Below are positions 22,708 through 34,900 of a stretch of 64,000 nucleotides of DNA, in pieces. The notes beneath the pieces are model-generated. The model was not told where the DNA came from. It made no database searches and saw only the letters and a program-made list of their open reading frames with translations. The stretch covers positions 1,924,501-1,988,500 of the forward strand of contig JAKSXM010000007.1 of NCBI GenBank assembly GCA_022575985.1. The letters run 5' to 3'. The stretch is from Anagrus nilaparvatae (taxonomy: Eukaryota > Arthropoda > Insecta > Hymenoptera > Mymaridae). Numbering within the stretch: the stretch's first letter is position 1; the number at the start of each line of letters is the position of its first letter. Both the position numbers and the translations under genes were made by a program.

Positions 22708-22971
22708 TTAAAAAACTGGCTCTTCATCAGTTTCATCAGTTTCTTCAGCACGTTGTGTTGATAAAGATGTTGATAATGGTGCTGTTATTGGAACAGAATT
22801 AAAAGAATTTGTTCTTGGTCTTTTATGAACTTGACGTTTATGTGATTGATGTTCATCATTATTTGGATTTTGAGCTGATATAAGTGGCCTTAATGCTGAT
22901 CTAAGTGACCAATAAACACGTGGATAACTTTGTTCATGACGAGCTATTATTTCTTCATTTGTTAGACGTTT
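22708..22971 (-). CDS. Fusion gene, last coding exon
   Basis: 88 codons after acceptor TTTCAG. It begins KRLTNEEIIARHEQSYPRVY, which aligns with the helical end of TtcA domains, then becomes basic (HKRQVHKRPR, a possible nuclear localisation signal) and ends in an acidic tail E-E-T-D-E-T-D-E-E-P-V-F and TAA. Confidence 0.8.
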   Translation of the reverse strand, partial: KRLTNEEIIARHEQSYPRVYWSLRSALRPLISAQNPNNDEHQSHKRQVHKRPRTNSFNSVPITAPLSTSLSTQRAEETDETDEEPVF

Positions 22972-25900
22972 CTGAAATTTTTAAAATATTCATTAAAATT
23001 TTTTTTCTCTTAAAATACTTTTAAAAAAGAAAGATTTAAAATTTACCTGAGAACTTTCATCTGGAGATGTTTCTACAAATACTGGAAACTTTTTATTATC
23101 CAAAAATTGTCTTAATGCTTTTTCCCTCACATAAACAAATGGTCTGATGACCCTTAATGATTGTTCTTTAATATAATAATGTGCTTTCATTGTTTTTAAT
23201 TTTCCACTGTGAAAAACTGAACTTAGGAAGCCTTCAGTAAGATCATCTAAATTTTGTCCAATAGCTAAAACGTTGTATTTATTTGTTTTAGCTATTTCAT
23301 ATAGTTTTGCTCTGACTGATTTATCACAAAAACTGCAATGTCCTATACGTGAATTTTGTCCGGTTGTAATATTTTCATTGTTAGCATGTGTCATAAAATA
23401 GTAAGGAACTTCCAATGCCTTAAGATAATCAGTCGGTGCTTGAGAATCTCTATTATTTTGGTCAATAGTGGCAACACCAATATCAAAATCAATTCCTTTA
23501 GATCTAGCATAAAATTGATATTGATGTAAAGTGTGCAATAACGTCAAGGAACTTTTTCCAGTCAATGACATGCAAATTAAAACTCTATCGTTATCTTTTA
23601 TCATGTTAAATTCTTGCATTGCTTCAACTGTTGGTTTCCAAATATTTTTTGTTGGACAATGCCATTGATATAATGAATTATTATCGCCGAAACTATTTTG
23701 TTGATCGGCGTTTTGTTGATTAACGGCTAAAAATATTTCATCATCTTCTGATAAATCGTCGTTTGCTACACGAGTTTGTTTACATATTGGTAATGATGAG
23801 CCACACGATAATCTAATTTTTCTACATGATCCGTTACTACTTGAGTCAGCGCTACTGCTGCGACCAAGTTCTGCAGAATCAGCTGAACGATCACTTTCTT
23901 GAAAAGAAAGATTTATTCCACTATCTTGTGAACTGACTGAGTTAACTGTGGAATAAATTTTTGGAAGAGCTTTTTCTGGCTCACTGTGATCATCATCTTC
24001 AACTTCGTCTTCATCAGTGTTTTTAGCAGCTTCAGAAACAGCTGAATTACAGTTTTGATTATTATTTGGTTTTGTTACATAGACTACGGTTTCGTCTGAT
24101 GAACATTCTGAAGACATTTTACTGTCATGTTGAGATAATTCTCCTATTTTTGATGGATAAATTGGAGTTTTGGGTCTTGAAGTACTAGAAACAAATGTAC
24201 GTCGTTTTTCTGATGGTGAATCACAACCTGATGATGATTTGTCATCTGGAGAATACCTGGAAATTCAAACATAGAATCATAAATAAAATAAAATAATATT
24301 TTAATTTTATTAAAATAAAATTCTATTTTAAATTAATCTTACATGTGAAGTCCATCAACAGAATTCACCATGCATCTAATTTCAGATTTTACTTCACTAG
24401 CCATTTCTTTTGAGAATTCCATTAAATATTCAGCGATATCACTAGCAGAAAATGAATCATTCGATTGTTGATGATGTTGTCTTTCTAGATGTCTTGGGTG
24501 TGGAGACATATTTGTATCAGAGCTGCTATTTTCTGATAAAGCATCATCGACTTTAGATATAACTTCTCTAATTTCTGACTTAATTTCTGTGGCTAATTCC
24601 TTTGTAACTTCTTTGAAATATGCTTTAAGATCATCTTCAGAATTTTGACTCATATTTGAAGGCACAGGAGAAGATCGACCGTACAAAAAGCAACATGGAG
24701 TTGAAGTTACATGGCTAAGCGATGATGCTGAGCGACCTGGACTTCCGGCATCATTTGAATCCAAAGAACCATTCAATTCCGTTTGACTACTGCAGCTGCA
24801 ATGTCTATTATGACGATTTTCTGAGGTTGCTATTCCTAAACTTGCTAATGTTTGAGGACTCAATGGAATTGTAACTGGAGAGGACATTCCCCTGACAGTA
24901 GTTATGCTACTTGTACTACCTAAAGAATTACACCTTGTTCGAACCACAAAAGTCTCGCCAGTTTCAATTATTCGCGCAATATTTGATGCTGTACCTAAAA
25001 AATTCATTTCATTTAAAATTTAAATAAACAACAACAGTATAGTTTTGAAATGATTGTTTTTGTTTAAAATTTTTGTTTACAGTTAAAATTTAAAATTTTA
25101 AGTTCAATTTACTAATAAATTTAAATTAAGTAATTTAAGAATTATGAGCCAAGTTATAAATTTAATTGTTTTTTAAATTTGCTCTTTACACAATTAATTT
25201 ATTGCATATAATAATAAAAAATTTACATTATTTTTTGGCTTAAAAGGCAAAAACAATCCGAAAATAAAATTAAATTGCTATTTTTTACAAGGGAAAAAAA
25301 TTTGGTTTTGACATTGCATGCAATTGTATGCATGCAAAAGTCGAACTGGATATTTTTTCCCGTGATTCAAAACATAATTTTACATATAATGGACAAAAGA
25401 GCCGTCTCCTTGGGGTAGAAAATAAGCCTTTTTCGCCCTAGATATGTAATAGTACATTTTTAACCAAGTGAGCAAAAAAAAAGAATAGCCCAGATCGCAC
25501 GTTAATTAGCATCCGAGGCGAAACCGAGGATGGTAAACTGCAATCTGGGGTATTTTTTTTTGTTCCCATGGACAAAACGAAATTTTCCTTTCTCAGTGAG
25601 GTGAAAACGCGTTTTTTTCGATCTCGTCGCGGGGCGGAAAAAGTGTTTTCGGCCCGCTAGGAAGAAAAATTAGTTTCGCCTATTTTTCTAAATACGTTAT
25701 AATTTTTGTAATTGAATTTTTTTTTAATCTTACTGAAATAATAAAAAAAATAGTTTATTTAATAGTTTACAAATAAAATTTAATTAAAAATTTTTTTTCT
25801 TCAAATTACATTATTTAAAAATTGTCATTCTATATCTGTGCGCTTTATGAATTAATTCAGTGTCTGACTAACTCGTCTGTTACTACTGAAGGATATTATT

Positions 25901-28900
25901 TAACAATATAACAAAGAATAATGCATTCATATGAATTAAAATAAAATTTATGTATAAATGCAAATTAATATTAAGGAAAAAAATTATTATTAATTGAAAA
26001 ATATTAAAAAATTTTTTTTTAAATTAATATAATGAAAATTACCTAAAATTCCAGTAGCAGCAGAAGCGGTAACTGCTTCACCGACAGCAAATTTAATACC
26101 AGGCATTGGTGAACCTGGACAAGTAGCTGGCGCCCTCTGTCCCTTATTTTCCACATTATTTGATTTTCTTAAACAAGGCGGGCAAGTTAAAGCAGGTAAA
26201 CTTCTATGTCTCGGTGATTCGTTAGCTAACATTCTGTTTGGTAGATTAGTTTCAAGTATTGCTAGTTTACGAACTAATGGATCAAATGGTACTTTTTGTT
26301 TGACGTTAACGAAGTTTCCCAACAATAAATCTTGAGCTTCGAATGGTAGCATAAACCATCTAAGTTTTTCAAGTTTATCAGAAAATTTATTTTTACGATC
26401 GATTTGCATTGGATATCTTTGAGCCATTTTTCTCGCTCTATTGAATATATTTCTAGCTGTCTGTAAACAATCAGCGTAACTCTGTGGATAAACTCCAGAA
26501 CCAGAAATCCTCCTTTCGTTTGAATTCATTTTACCATCAGAATAACGTATCGATCCTAACCAACGTCTTTCTTTGAAAATACTATTAGTTTGATGCCGCC
26601 ATTCACCAGTTTCTGCATTTAAAATGTATTGAGGAAGTAATCTCCATCCTTCAGTTGCTACCATTTTCAGAGCTTCCAAAACATAAGCAACTTCAGATTC
26701 AGACATAAAATACGGAAATGATATACGTGTAAAACCTGGACGGAATACTTCAGCATTTACCGGTTCATTTCCAGTGCCTTCTTGACTTTTACCACTTTAT
26801 AAATTAATAATCAAAATAAATTATAAAATACTTAAAATCCATACGTAAATAATTAAAAAATAAACAAACCTTTCTAATAAAAGCTCTTCGTATTCTTTAG
26901 CAAGATTTTTATCTATTCCAATTAAATCATGTGCATATCTTCCAGCGCAAGCGCAGCCACCACGAGCTTGTACACCAAAAACGTCATTTAATACAGCGCA
27001 TATAAAATTATGATGAAGAAACGTTCCACGTGGATGACGTACCATTAATGAAAATATTGGTAATCTTTTAAAATTTTGTGAACCGCTACCAAGTAATATT
27101 AATTCTGGTATTGTTCTAATATGTGATAATACTTGTCTGTATTAAGAAAGAAATAACAATGACAATTAGTTTTTTATTATTATCAATGACTCGCACTTTT
27201 GCGGTTTTTTTGATTGACAAGGACTTTTTTACAAAGAGAGGATTGCGTCAAGGTTAAAGCAATGTCTTACATATGAATGAAAATTTTCTTGTAATTTATC
27301 GATTAACTGTTTTTTCCGATAGAAATAATAAAATTTAACTTACTTTGAAATTTTTTCGTTTCTCGCTGCAATAGTTTGTGTCGTTAAATTATCTTTGAGT
27401 TGAACAGCTAAGCCACATCGAATAGCTTCAACGACTCCAGCAGTACCACACTCTTCGCGCAATTCAAAATCTCTTAAATAACGATGTGAATCTCTCATAT
27501 CTTCTGGTGTTGTCTCTTCAATTAATAAAGATCTTTTGACAACTAACACACCTGGTGATTGTGCACCGCCAATTAATTTATGACCAGCGAATATTATTGC
27601 ATCTTTTGGTACTTTTGTTACGCTAACTCCTGGTAATGATGGATTCATTTCCATTTTTGCACATGATGCTGGAAAAATAAATTTTATTTTATGTTCAAAC
27701 ACGAATTATTTCAAATTAAATTTGTTATAATAGAATAATCAATAAATATTAAACTTTTGTGCAAATACATTAGTTAAGCAAATATTAAAGTGGGAAAGTT
27801 ATATTTTTATAGGATTACATAATTTTTTATATTTTTATTCATATGTAAATTATAAAATATGATCAGATATAGAATTTTATGCAAGTTTTTAAATTGAATA
27901 GTTGGATAAAAAAATTATTTCTTTTTAAATCTTAGAATCGATAAATGCTTTTTTTCCCCTTGCAGCATCAATAGAAAATTTTCTTATATTAATTTTTTTC
28001 CAAGAAAAGATGCATGTAACCATCGTCAAGATATGTTTAAATGTTATACAACAGTATAATAATTTTAATGAGTGTCGTACAGAATATTGTTTTATAGTGT
28101 ATATGGGTAAAAATCTGAATTAGTTGGTGAAAAATTGGTCTTTGGGTCCAATTAAAATTTGCCTTGTTATAAATAAGTTCTGATTGAAAATTACACTAAA
28201 AAAAACTATTTGCAATATTTTTTCGCATAAAATCCAAATTCAAATATCCAAATTAAATTACTTTCTAATATTGTTTAAAAACAACCCAAAAAAATTTCTC
28301 CATCCAAAATTAAACTTTTGGCATAATTTACAATTACTCTTCAAAAAATTCCAACAAAACAAATTTAACAAATTGGACCTGATTTTTTTAATTTACCAAA
28401 TACTCAGATTTCTACCCATATACCCATACACATTTAAAATAGGTATACACATTAAAAATAGGAAGTAGTATATACGGAAGTCATCATTATGCGTATAACA
28501 TACTTCAAATCATTTATTTTAAAGTTTTTATAGAAAGTTTAATAATAATAATAATTGGTATCTTAGAATAAGTCAATTATTAACATTTGATTAGACTGCA
28601 GTGATTAAAAATAAAAAAAAACAATTTATAAATAGACATAAATTACGTACATTAACTCTTTTTTTTTCTAAATATAGCGCCATAAATTTTTTTTTACAAT
28701 TTAACCATTATGTATAAACCATTTTTTACATTTAAGTACCGCATAAATGTTAAATAATGGTTTCTCATGAATAAAAAATTTAGTTAAAAGAAAAGGAAAA
28801 AAAAACGTAACATTTTTTTTATTATTATATGACCGTTATATCATTAAAATTGCTTCTATTTTTAAATATTTTATTACTTTATTGTATTTTAGACTAACCA

Positions 28901-31900
28901 GCTAATGTGTAATCCCAAATGCTTAATGCACCATGTTGACTGAGTAATAATGTTGTTGCCATATCGTCAGCTAAGACACCTGTTATACAACTTGCTGCAC
29001 TGAAGTAACCGATCATTCTTGAATTTGGATTTTCTTTTCTTTCGTTTACTAATTTACGTTCTAAATCGTTTAAATCTAAAAATCCGTCACGTGTTTCTGC
29101 TATTCTTATTACCTAAACAAAACAAAATTTTTATATTTGATAAGTTTTATTGTTTATTTATTTATGTTTGCTTTTTTAAGTTGTGAAATTTAGGCTAATT
29201 GTATGCAGTTTTTTATAAAGTTTTCTATTTTTTTTTTGTTCTAAACAAAAGATTTTTTTAAATATATAAATGTAAGTAAATATTTAAATGAATTTTTTTG
29301 TTCTAAATGTATAAAACAACAAATATTTTTTTTATAAACTCATTCAAACTTTTTCAAAAATTTTGAACCATATCTCCGAATTTTATAAAATTGATAAGTT
29401 CCAACAAAATTTTATACATCATATTTTCACAGAAATTACATCAATATTTTGCAGTACCTAAGATTGGTTTTAAAATATTTTGAAAAATATTTGTTCATGA
29501 ATTTACTTATATTTATAATACAGGCGCCAGCCATACTAATCACGCCCAAGAATTATTTTTCCGAGGATAAAAATAGGTGGTGTTTATGTTTTTTGACCCG
29601 CTGAACACGAATCCGGGGTCCGTTTTGCGAATTTCGTGGTCAATTTTTTGTTATTAACAAATTATTGGCTAATTAATTTTTGGGCGTGATTAGTATGGCT
29701 GGCGCCTAGACTATTATTATATTATTAAATTATTATTTTTCATTTTTATTCTAAATCTATTGTTGTTTTTAAAGATGATAAAAACAGAAGACATGAAGAT
29801 GACCTTAAAATCGTTAGCCTTAATTTAATAATTATATAGATTTATACTAATTTATCTATTTTTTATTTACATTACTGCCAAAACATGAAATCTTTTAACC
29901 AACAATGGATTAATAAATATAGTTTGCAATTTAATCAAACAAGCATATGAAACAAAAGATCAAAGAAGGAAAACATTGTATATGATAATTTAAATTTATC
30001 CAGATTATTAAGAATCTAAATATTTAATAAAACTATATTCTTTAATATAAAACTAATACAAATTATAATAATCGTAAATATTTTAATACCATTACGTCGC
30101 GTTTATATAACATTCGAAAGACATTTTGTTTCTGAGATAAAGCGACATCTAGGTGCCGAGCATATGCTAGTGGAGTGAGAATTTATGGTTTTATATTGAA
30201 CAACATACTTAAGGTGTCGAGTAACGCAAACACTAAATTGCCAGATTAGTCTAATTTTAATTGACCAGAATAAAATTAAAATTAAAGTTCGGAGTAAAAC
30301 TAATGTTAAGCAAAAAAATTGATACTTCCAATCTTTATTTACAACTATCGTCCTTGTTTAATAAGCTATGTAATTTATATTTTTAAAAACTAAACTTTAT
30401 AAAATTTCGTAACTTTAGAAATATGTTAAATTAAAAAAACAACATTTTTCGTAGAATATTTTAAAAATAAATAATCTCCCGTCAAAATATAAATTACACA
30501 ATCAAAAAACTTAATTTACCTTAACACCAAATTCTCTCCATGGTCTTAAATTAGCATGATGTTCAAATGGACCAACGAATAAAACAGTTGGTAAAGTTAA
30601 ATCGAGATGTCTAAGTAATGTACGCAATGCACCTGTGGTACCTTGACCTGTGAATAATACGGCATCCTGATCACTGGCACCAACTACTTGTCTAACAATA
30701 TCTCTGGCCTCGTGCCTAAAAAATATAAAATTTTATTATGTTTTTTTTTTTAAACTTGCTTACTTAACTTACTACTGCATTATAAAAAAAAGATGCAGTT
30801 TTTTTTTTAAATAAACCAAAAAAAATTTTTTATTGGTTACTTTAATATAAATTAATTGACGTCATAAAAATTTTACTTGTTTATTATTAAAAGTTTTAAT
30901 TAATTCCCATAAAAATTCAATGATTTTCTTTATACAAAAAAAAATCATTACTACGTACAATAAGGTCGTTGACTTTTTTACTTCTATTCATAAAAGTCGA
31001 AGGAAAAAAAAAGCTCTAGAATATTATTCTGCATCCATCAACAATGTTTTTTTTTCTATGCACAAAAAAGTTTATATTATCAAACTTTAAATAATAATAA
31101 TAATATTTAAAGCCCATCGTGCATATTTTTTAATTTTATCCCTTTGGTGGTAATACACAAAACAAAAAGCTTTGTTATACTACAAACTGAAGTATATACT
31201 TGATATTTTGTCGTGTATGACGTCAGTTGCATGTAAAAAACACATTAAAAAAAATAATATTAAGAATAAAAAGAAATTTTTTTTTATGATATTATAATTT
31301 TTTTCTTCAAAATGATATTTTACAAAGACATTTAAAATGAGCGTGTAAGTTAGAAAGAGACAGAAATACTTAAATTTGTTATTGAGTATAAATAGTCAAA
31401 AAAATTGGGTCAGTCTAATGCAGTTCTGTCATCGACAAATGTTTTGAGTGTTTCTTATTTAAATATTTACACTCTTAAAAATTATTAACTTGATTTTACT
31501 GTATTGCATGTTGTTAATTGTGCTTTTAAACATGCATATTTAGAGAGCTTTTTAGCAATAAAAAAATATGGATTGCTAATAGTCATAAAAATGGCGATAG
31601 AAATCTTAATGTGAGTAATTAAGTTATTAGGAAAACGGAAAACTACTGTTTTATTACCCTGTATATTGCAGGTTGTGTATTTAATGTTTATGTAGAATAT
31701 TGATCAATAGGTTAAAGAGTCTCTTGGGTGACATGGGTTTGTTTGTCTTTTGAATTGACTGATCAAAACTAATTTTCTAGTTCATGCGATAAAAAAGCTC
31801 TGGGTTTGATGGTTTAATTTATTTTATTTAGAACAGTATAAATATAGATTAGACTGGAAGCTAATTTTAAAAGTTGTTCAAATTTTCAATCAAAGGATGC

Positions 31901-34900
31901 CATTGATAAAAATAAATGATTCTTTAAATTCTAATTTATTTGACCAGTTTTAAGTACTGCCTCTGATGATTTGATGGTAAGATTGATAAGAACTTTCTAA
32001 ACATTTGAAATCCTTGTCCCTTTTGTTAAATACTAAGCTCAATTTCGCTGAATAACTGCCAGGCTAATATACATTCATAACATTGTTACGCAACTATATA
32101 TCCCATGAATAAACATTAAAGTAGCATGAAGTTGAAAAAAATAACGATTTTATTACATTAGATAAAAAAAGGGAGGAACACACCCTCTAAATAGAAAACT
32201 AGACATTATCAAGCCCCCTGATATTTCTCCTATAAAAGTAAACCTTAAAAAAAAAATCACTACAGTTCCCTATCTTCAAAAAAATATTTTATCTCACTCC
32301 CACATAAACTCTAAAATCTAAATAAAATCGTATAAAAAATAATATTTCCAAGTCTCAGCCAAAGAACCTAAATCCCATAAAAAATCTAGAATGAACAATA
32401 ATTATAGACGAGTATAGTAACAAGGAAATAACATATATATCTAAATATAGTAACAATCAATTATAATAAGAATCTAAAACATCTGCATAAAAAATATTAA
32501 AGCACGCAAGAATATACAGAGCTTGCAAGCTTTCATAGAGTAGTAGTACATAAACATAAAATCAGCTGAGAGAGAATAAGTAAGCTAGTGGTTAGTAGTT
32601 AAAGTTAAAATATTGATCTAGACGCGGTACTTTTTCCCCTACTACCACTTTTTTTAAATATTTATGGTTACGCCCCAATACTATACAGTATTATACTGCC
32701 CTAAATACTATGTAATACTAAACTATAGTATAAATCATTTTTACTATTTTATTATTTACTCTAATAATGAATAAATCTATAAATAATGAATTATTTATTT
32801 TAAAATATTTTTGCATTTTTCCAGAATACCTGTGATGAAAATCAGTCTAGACGTAATATAGCGAGAAAATCTACATATAGGAGGCCTCTCTCAGTTTTCG
32901 ATAAATATCGAGAGAGAGCTAGAGCTTTTTATATGAGAGTTTATTGACCCTTTAGTATTATTCAATATGTAGAAATGGAAGATTAAAATATATTATATAA
33001 ATTGTTTATTTTGTACTTTTTTGTTTTGTTTCGTAGATTTAGATTTATTAATTTTTAATAAAAAATTATTATCTCTATTAATTATTTTGTTTATTGATTG
33101 TATGTGTGGAAATTTATGGAAAAGCTTTTCATTAAAAATTTATGTTTGTGTATGAGATTAGGCAGGTGATTTTGCAAGTACATTAAATTTTGTTGTCATT
33201 TTGAGACTTTCTTCAGATATTTACGAACTTAGAAATTAATTTTTTCCGTAATTCATTTACAAAAATGATACGAATTTGACATAAACTTGGTTAGGTTAAT
33301 TTAAACGTTGAAAATAATTTTTTTTAAGGTCTTACGTACGTCAGGAATTTTACCTATCGGCATCTTTGTCTTACACACGTATAAAAGTAAGGATTGCAAC
33401 TTCAAATAAATAAAAAAGTTTTTTCAATATTACTTAATTATTACTATTCAAAGCTTAAAAATGAATTTTATTAACTTAATTTTGGCATTAAATAAATTAT
33501 TTATTATTTAAACAATATTATTTAAATATTTACAAATAAATAAAAAAATATAAAAAATATAATAAATGACTCTACCTCAATAGCAGAATAAACGTTCATT
33601 TTTTAACATTTTTTTAAGTAAAACCATAAAAAATGACGGTCGATTGTAAATTTTAAGGTCTCTTTTTATTTATTAGGACATTATTTATCAACTCATAAAA
33701 AAAAATATCTAAGTTTTGTATTTTAAATGCTTTTTTTTCATTTTTTTAAATTCCCCATAAGAGCCTGTGTTAATTTTTTTTTTGTTTATTTATTTACTCA
33801 AAAACTGTGCGGTCAATTATAAAAAAAAAAAATACGTGTAAAATTAAATTATATTTACTTCACTTTCTCCAAGTTTTAGCTTTTTTTTTGCATTTTGATT
33901 CGGACGTACGTAAGACCTTAATCCGTTTTCTACTCAAAAATCTGAGCTATTATATAATAGCTATTTTATATATAAATGTAGAATAGAGTACACAAATAGA
34001 ATACACACTTCACTGATTATTATAAAAATTTTTTAAATTTCTAATGACAATAGGCCGCTGAGAACTGATATATTAAGAATTTTGAAAAATGATAGATTCA
34101 CTCTTATTTATACTATTAAAAAGTCATTTCATTTGCGAGAAAAATTGTAACACCATAGTCTAACTAAATTATTTTCCTATTTTTTCTGTTATATTATTTA
34201 CGGAGTATAATTATTTTAATTTTCTGAGAAAAAATCTTTAAAAAGGTCGATTTCTTAAGAGAGAAATCGATGAAACTTGTTACTTTTTTAATGATAGTTT
34301 AGGCTACATTTTTAGAAAAACTACTTTACACATTTTAAACAACTTTTTTTTTTATAGTGATTTTACATCATTAAATTGGTCAAAAAATTGCCCTATTTCG
34401 CAGTTTATCATCCTCAGTTCTATATAATGGATACTAATTTACATGTAATATGGGCCTTTCTATAATTATCTGACCTTAAGTTTAAAATACAATGTGGCCT
34501 ACCAGTAAAGAACATAAAACTGCATAAGAGTGACTTCATACATAAAACATACTATGGCTACATTAAAAATAGCGAGTGACATTAATTTAGTTTTGGTTTT
34601 TAAGGGTTATACAAAAAACAAATCACACTGCAGCCCTTACCACAATAGACCATAATTTAGCTTGTTAGGGTTCTATAGTTTAGCATGAAATTTTTAATTT
34701 AGTCGTAAAGTAGGCATAATTTAAATCACTATAACGAACTGTGATACAACTCTCATGCTGGTAATATTACTTGCCTTAAAATTTCAAGTTTTCGATACAA
34801 AATTATGCATATTATATTATTTTTCTTTGAAACTGGACGGCAGAATCAAATGTAACCTAGTATTTTCTTTTTTATCCAATGACCAAGCAGTTAATTTTTG

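Noticed and set aside
28184..28468. 94-codon plus-strand ORF
   Set aside because: K/N/F/L/I-rich product of AT-rich DNA, inside an intron of the opposite-strand gene.
32080..32700. GTTACGC-type repeats near 32087 and 32667, possible LTR ends
   Set aside because: Similarity is limited to a few bases and no internal retroelement coding is present.
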